Assembly (NCBI RefSeq): GCF_009870125.1
Contig: NC_046681.1
Coordinates: 18,365,001-18,429,000 of the forward strand
Reading direction: 5' to 3'
DNA length: 64,000 nt
DNA from: Drosophila pseudoobscura
Lineage: Eukaryota; Arthropoda; Insecta; Diptera; Drosophilidae
Of the stretch, positions 59,961-64,000 are shown piece by piece. Positions within the stretch are counted from its first letter, which is position 1; each line of letters opens with the position of its first letter. Position numbers and translations under genes: made by a program. The notes below the pieces were generated by a model. The model made no database searches, had not been told where the DNA came from, and saw only the letters and a list, made by a program, of their open reading frames with translations.

Positions 59961-60316
59961 GGGATCCATGGATCCATCTCCCACTGGATCACCCACCCCC
60001 CACCCACTCAAGTGTTGTCCTTGTTCTAGTCTGTAATTGATTTCTATCCACCATTCGGTTCTGTTTGTTGGTTCTATTATTATTATTCTATGAAGATTGA
60101 ATGTTTTCTTAGTCACTTAGTCACTTGTTTCCTCCCCTCCCCCCAGAGCTACTCCAAAGTTTAGGCCTAAGTATCTGCATCTCTAAGTATCTGCATTCCG
60201 TGCATAAGTATCTCGTAGATATACCCGTAAATACTATCGTAGGACATTAAGGATTCTCCAGCGACATCGCCCACCTATTTATTGTATTTTTACTCTCGTA
60301 TGAGCCTTTGCGTAGT

Positions 60317-60322
60317 AATAAA
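60317..60322 (+). terminator. gcm: Poly(A) signal of gcm
   Basis: AATAAA 357 nt downstream of the gcm stop, followed by a GT/T-poor stretch. The gcm transcript would end near 60340. Confidence 0.6.
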
Positions 60323-60387
60323 ACAATTTTTGAGGAAACCCCATCGATCAACGGACTGGCTAGGTTGAAGAAAAGTTAAACGGAGAA

Positions 60388-60393
60388 TTTATT
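60388..60393 (-). terminator. Poly(A) signal of gene B
   Basis: AATAAA on the minus strand, 62 nt after the gene B stop. The 3' ends of gcm and gene B would lie within a few tens of bases of each other or overlap. Confidence 0.6.
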
Positions 60394-60455
60394 GGTATTT
60401 TGCAGTTATCCGTACTATTCTAGAACATCATTCTGTGTCGGTTCGGCTGGCCCTG

Positions 60456-61457
60456 CTATTGGTGTGTCATCGGCGGCACCTCCGCGAACCTGTGGATGTT
60501 CGCGAAGAGGAAGCTGTAATATGTATATTGGTTGCGGAATACGCGCTCTATCGACTGGTTGAAGCGGACGGTAGCCCGCAGACTTAGTGTCACGAAAGAG
60601 ACAAATCTGATCCGCCTGTATTCGTCTTGCGGAATTCCAGCCGCTTCGTCGGGATCCAACGCCTCTGGCGGAACATCCACATCGACAAGATCAACGCTGA
60701 CGACCAAGCGCTCTCCGTCGCCAGCGGACCCGATGTCTATTGGCCTCTGCCTCATGGCTTCAGAGACCGAGGACAGGAGGAATCCCAGCAGACTTTGGTA
60801 CGTCAGAGGATTCCGAAAGGGGAACAGTGGAAGCCTCGACGCAAACTCCTCCATCGGGAGACCTCGAGGAGCTCTGCGCAACTCCTCAATCACGTAGCTG
60901 ATGACGTCCCGCAGATCTTGCAGGATCTCGCGGAGAACGGCCTGCATTGTCCTGTGGCTGTCTCTGGCCGCGCGGCAAACATCGTGGACGAACCTCTTGA
61001 GGTGTGCCCTCTTGCGGCCTTCCCTTTCGCGGGCCGCCTTAAAGGTCGAAGCTTCGCGCTGGATTCGTGCCTGCTCCTGTAGCCAAATGACTGAACTATG
61101 TAGTCCTGCACGCCTGGGGGGGCGTCGGACATCATCGGAATCCAACGACATGGCGGAGTCCTCGAGAAGACCACTTTCCGGTGCATAGTTCTGTAATGTT
61201 CGTTAATGCATTTGATGTTTTTTGTGAAAACTATAGTTTTGTAACAGAATGATGTTCTTCGAATGTAAGGAAGACAGACGACGGATTCCAAGGCTTACTT
61301 TCTGGGTTAAAAACTCACTGAGAATGATCGAAACTCGTAGAGCAGAACGTTGTGGAGAGAAAGAGGCAGATATATCGACAGATAACTCTTTGCTTGGGTT
61401 CCCCCTCTGCCACTTCCTTTGCATCTGAAGAGTGCTAATATTTGCATGTAATCGCAT
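60456..61457 (-). CDS. Gene B: unrecognised protein gene converging on gcm
   Basis: I do not recognise the family. The main exon 61190-60456 (acceptor ACATTACAG) reads 244 codons to TAG with coherent, non-repetitive composition. It is basic and helical near its start (WLQEQARIQREASTFKAARE), has a hydrophobic LPLFPFRNPLTYQSLLGFLL segment, an acidic patch (VDVDVPPEALDPDEAAG) and ends YSFLFANIHRFAEVPPMTHQ. A phase-compatible first exon, 61457-61299 (53 codons, GTAAGC donor, 108-nt intron), would give 297 residues. Alternatively exon 1 is untranslated and translation starts at the ATG at 61151 (231 residues). No signal peptide or membrane helix is evident. AATAAA lies 62 nt after the stop. A 133-aa frame in another register overlaps and is probably a shadow. 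Confidence 0.65.
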
Positions 61458-63740
61458 CTAATCCCAAACTGAAGAGAGAGGAGAGATCTCCATTAGTGTG
61501 CAGAAACAACAATCAGCATTAACAAATTGGCACCGTATCCGTATCCTCGTATCCGCGAATCCTGCATTCGAAATGAGTTTGCGAATCCTTTTGCGAGTGA
61601 AACCTCAACCCTGGCAAAAGTCGGAATTCGGCAATGGGTTCATTCAGTCAGTCATTCCTTCATTCACGCGCATATTGAATTACACCCGACGGACAATGGG
61701 ATCAGCGTCAATAAATTTGCATAATACTCATCGCTCGTACCTTTGCGCCCTTCCCCTGCACCCAATCCCCTCTCCCCTCTGAAGGATAACACGAAATGTG
61801 CAACGGCAGAGTCAGAGTCAGCGACGATGACGACGACTCCCCGACTTCATTAGCATTCAGGGCTAATCAAACACTCCACGGAGGAGGAGGCGGAGAAAGG
61901 AGAGCACACGGAGGCTGCCTCGACAGGAAGCACACGCTCTCTGTGTCTGTCCTGATTTATGGCTGGAAATTACCATAAATGAAATCAAAACATTTTAAAT
62001 GTTTTCATTTGGCGAAGGGCCTCGTCGGGGTGTTCATTACGCTATCCATACGCTTCATATGCAAATACAATTTGAAACAAAGTCATTCCACTCGATGCTG
62101 CTCGGTATCTGTGAGTGCGAGTGCGAGTGTGCGAATATCCTTGAAGGTCGCACGCGTCCGCCAGTCCGCCAGTCTGCCAGTGGCAGCGACAGTAGCTGTG
62201 GCACACGCTTTTTCCCAAACATGACAGCCACGAGTAATGGGCGTTTTGTTTATGGTCGCTCTCAAACCCCCATTAGGGTTGAGCTCTCGAGAGCACAACC
62301 CCTTCCCCTACCCTCTTCAATCGCCTGGCAATCGACCTTTTTTTATAATTTTAATTATTTATAATCGGTTTAAAAAAAAAGAAACAAAATCATAGAATAG
62401 AAATCTAAATAATGGAGTGGCGCTTGACAGGAGCTCAGCCTTTTGTCGCGAGTCGCGACCCGTGACCCTTGATTGCTGGTGGAAAATGGCAAATCGGGAA
62501 ATTGGAAATTCAATTTTAAATATACATAATTTTATTCGAATGTTTTAACCTCTGTGATTGAAGGGGAGGCAAGAGTAGGCAGAATTTGTAGTATATTGGT
62601 TCAATGAACGTTCTTTATCCGCTGGCATTGGCTCTCTCCCGCTGATTGATAGTCAGAGGTCTTCGGAGGTCCTTCAGTCAGTCAATCGGTCCTTCAGTCC
62701 GTCAATCGCTTTGCTACCAGCATTGAAATTGAAATTGAAATCGAATGACAGTTGATCTTCAAGAGTGTGACTTTTCGGGTGACTCTTCACACTTCATCGG
62801 TAGATTAGATCAGAGGATCTGCAGGAGCCGCAGCTGCAGTTGTGGGGAAAAACGATTAACTATTTATTTTATACGAGCAATATGTGCCACATAAAAAGTC
62901 AACGTCAAAGGCCTTGCCCCGAGTGTTGCCACAATAAAGCGTACCCGACAATGTGGCAAAATCTCATCCGAACCTATTTAGGAGTGTCCACTTCAAAGGA
63001 CACGTTACACAAAGGGAGCGAGCGTTCACCCAACGCCTCTCATCGCAACAAATGAGGCGCGTTTAATGCGGCTTCAATGACTCCTTGGCCTGGCCTGGCC
63101 CTCGCCTCCGAGTAAACGACCTGAAAAATGCGAGCGACATGCGTGTCCCGCAAACACAGCAAATTGTGCGGTCGGTCGGTCTGATCTGTCTGTCTGTTTA
63201 TTGCACTTTCGGTGTAATCGTCGTTGGGGTGGGTCACCGTGAAAAATGTCCCTGCAAACAATGAGAGCAGCAGCAGCAGCAGCAAGGATATCAACTGAAA
63301 GCATTCAAGTAGGATCTTCTTAGATAAGTGGAGACCATGCGAGGAGGGATCGCATTTTATTGCTCTCCATAACCATAAGCTGAATGCTGTGAAAAATAAT
63401 AATAACTAATTATTAAATAAATAAGTGTCATACCATAAAGCCATAGCAGCCACCTATTGTCATATGTGTCGTTTACAAACTACATACATTTCAGCTTTTG
63501 TTCAATGACAAATTTATATGTTACATGGCGACGATCTTTTGTCAGAGTGTCCTTCGATAGTTTTCAAACTTAGCGCCAGTTCGGCCGTCAAGCCATTCCA
63601 TACTCACTTACGTTACCACTGTTTTTTCTTGACCATTTTGGCTTAAACACAGCTAATCTTGTAGAAAATTTATTCTATATATTTGTTCTATATAGCTAGT
63701 AATATTCGACGGAATATCAAAAACGAGGAATATGTAAAAA
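61458..63740. other. Intergenic region right of gene B
   Basis: No convincing gene: short open frames only, with ordinary AT-richer DNA and few simple repeats. It runs into the housekeeping-type promoter at the right end. Confidence 0.6.
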
Positions 63741-63753
63741 AGAACGTGAATTT

Positions 63754-63863
63754 GTCGGTATATTTACGGTATATTTTTCCAATTAGACGATATCTTTTGG
63801 TATGTTTGTGACTGTCGGACGGTATATTTCAACGATAATCCGCGATAGCCGCGGTCACAGCTG
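63754..63863 (+). promoter_or_regulatory. Housekeeping-type promoter of a gene to the right
   Basis: GTCGGTATATTT at 63754-63765 fits the Drosophila core-promoter Motif 6 (KTYRGTATWTTT) exactly; GGTATATTT recurs at 63768-63776 and 63821-63829. CGGTCACA at 63852-63859 matches the first eight bases of Motif 1 (YGGTCACACTR), overlapping a CAGCTG E-box at 63858-63863. The following sequence (63900-64000) is A-rich and leader-like. These motifs are typical of constitutive genes with dispersed starts. The + direction is inferred from the leader-like sequence to the right. Confidence 0.5.
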
Positions 63864-64000
63864 TCAAACCACCGATAGTGGCGCCTTTTCGACTATATGC
63901 AACAAGTTTGTTAAATAAGTTTAAAGTGCAGTGCCACCTCGAAATAATTAAGCATAAAGTGAAGCAATCGAGAGAAAGAGCTCCGATCCTAGTAATATAC

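Noticed and set aside
58503-60116. 537-codon open frame antisense to gcm
   Set aside because: Same reason: shadow of the GC3-rich gcm exons, also running through the gcm intron.
60890-61291. 133-codon alternative-register frame overlapping gene B exon 2
   Set aside because: It runs through the predicted gene B intron unspliced and its downstream part is Arg/Ala/Ser-rich. Dual coding cannot be excluded but is not supported.
1-64000. tRNA, rRNA, snRNA or CRISPR features
   Set aside because: I looked for T-loop and arm patterns and for spaced direct repeats and saw none that held up. A covariance-model scan would be needed to exclude small RNAs or miRNAs.

Overview
This window is animal nuclear DNA and almost certainly Drosophila. 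It carries the glial cells missing pair (gcm and gcm2), thioredoxin-2, a GlcAT-S-type glucuronyltransferase and two carboxylesterase-family genes, all with short fly-type introns and GC-rich coding exons. This is the gcm/gcm2 neighbourhood of Muller element B. The many poly(G) tracts, the (GTGGCA)-type low-complexity DNA and one decayed GTCY-microsatellite repeat make an obscura-group species (pseudoobscura-like) my best guess. That species call is inference.

Layout: 1-12.9 kb is gene-poor, G-run-rich DNA with one DINE-1/mini-me-like relic near 1.1-1.5 kb and perhaps a terminal exon at 321-434. At 13.06-14.15 kb (+) lies an intronless gene for an unrecognised acidic-to-basic protein with five Trp-anchored helical repeats (called gene A here). 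At 16.4-21.0 kb (-) is the five-exon glucuronyltransferase, and at 22.6-24.9 kb (-) the three-exon Trx-2. From 25.1 to 25.45 kb there is a compact spacer full of AACAGC/GCTGTT hexamers with a CTCF-like site. gcm2 (-) occupies 25.6-27.4 kb, with about 10 kb of non-coding DNA upstream that contains a dense AGATAC cluster. Two carboxylesterase-family genes face each other: 37.5-39.4 kb (+), which has lost its nucleophile serine, and 48.0-49.9 kb (-), which keeps the full triad. A 422-bp element with perfect 15-bp terminal inverted repeats sits between them. gcm (+) is at 58.3-60.0 kb with a well-placed Inr+DPE core promoter. An unrecognised gene (gene B, -, 60.46-61.46 kb) converges on gcm, their poly(A) signals being about 65 bp apart. 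The window ends in what looks like a housekeeping promoter (63.75-63.9 kb) whose gene lies to the right.

Function: gcm and gcm2 are paralogous GCM-domain transcription factors for glial and hemocyte fate. In D. melanogaster they act partly redundantly, and the non-coding DNA between them is the likely home of shared enhancers. GlcAT-S and Trx-2 are unrelated neighbours (Golgi glycan synthesis; cytosolic redox). The two most novel-looking coding signals are genes A and B. All exon boundaries were read by eye from splice consensus and checked for phase continuity; no database or RNA evidence was available.
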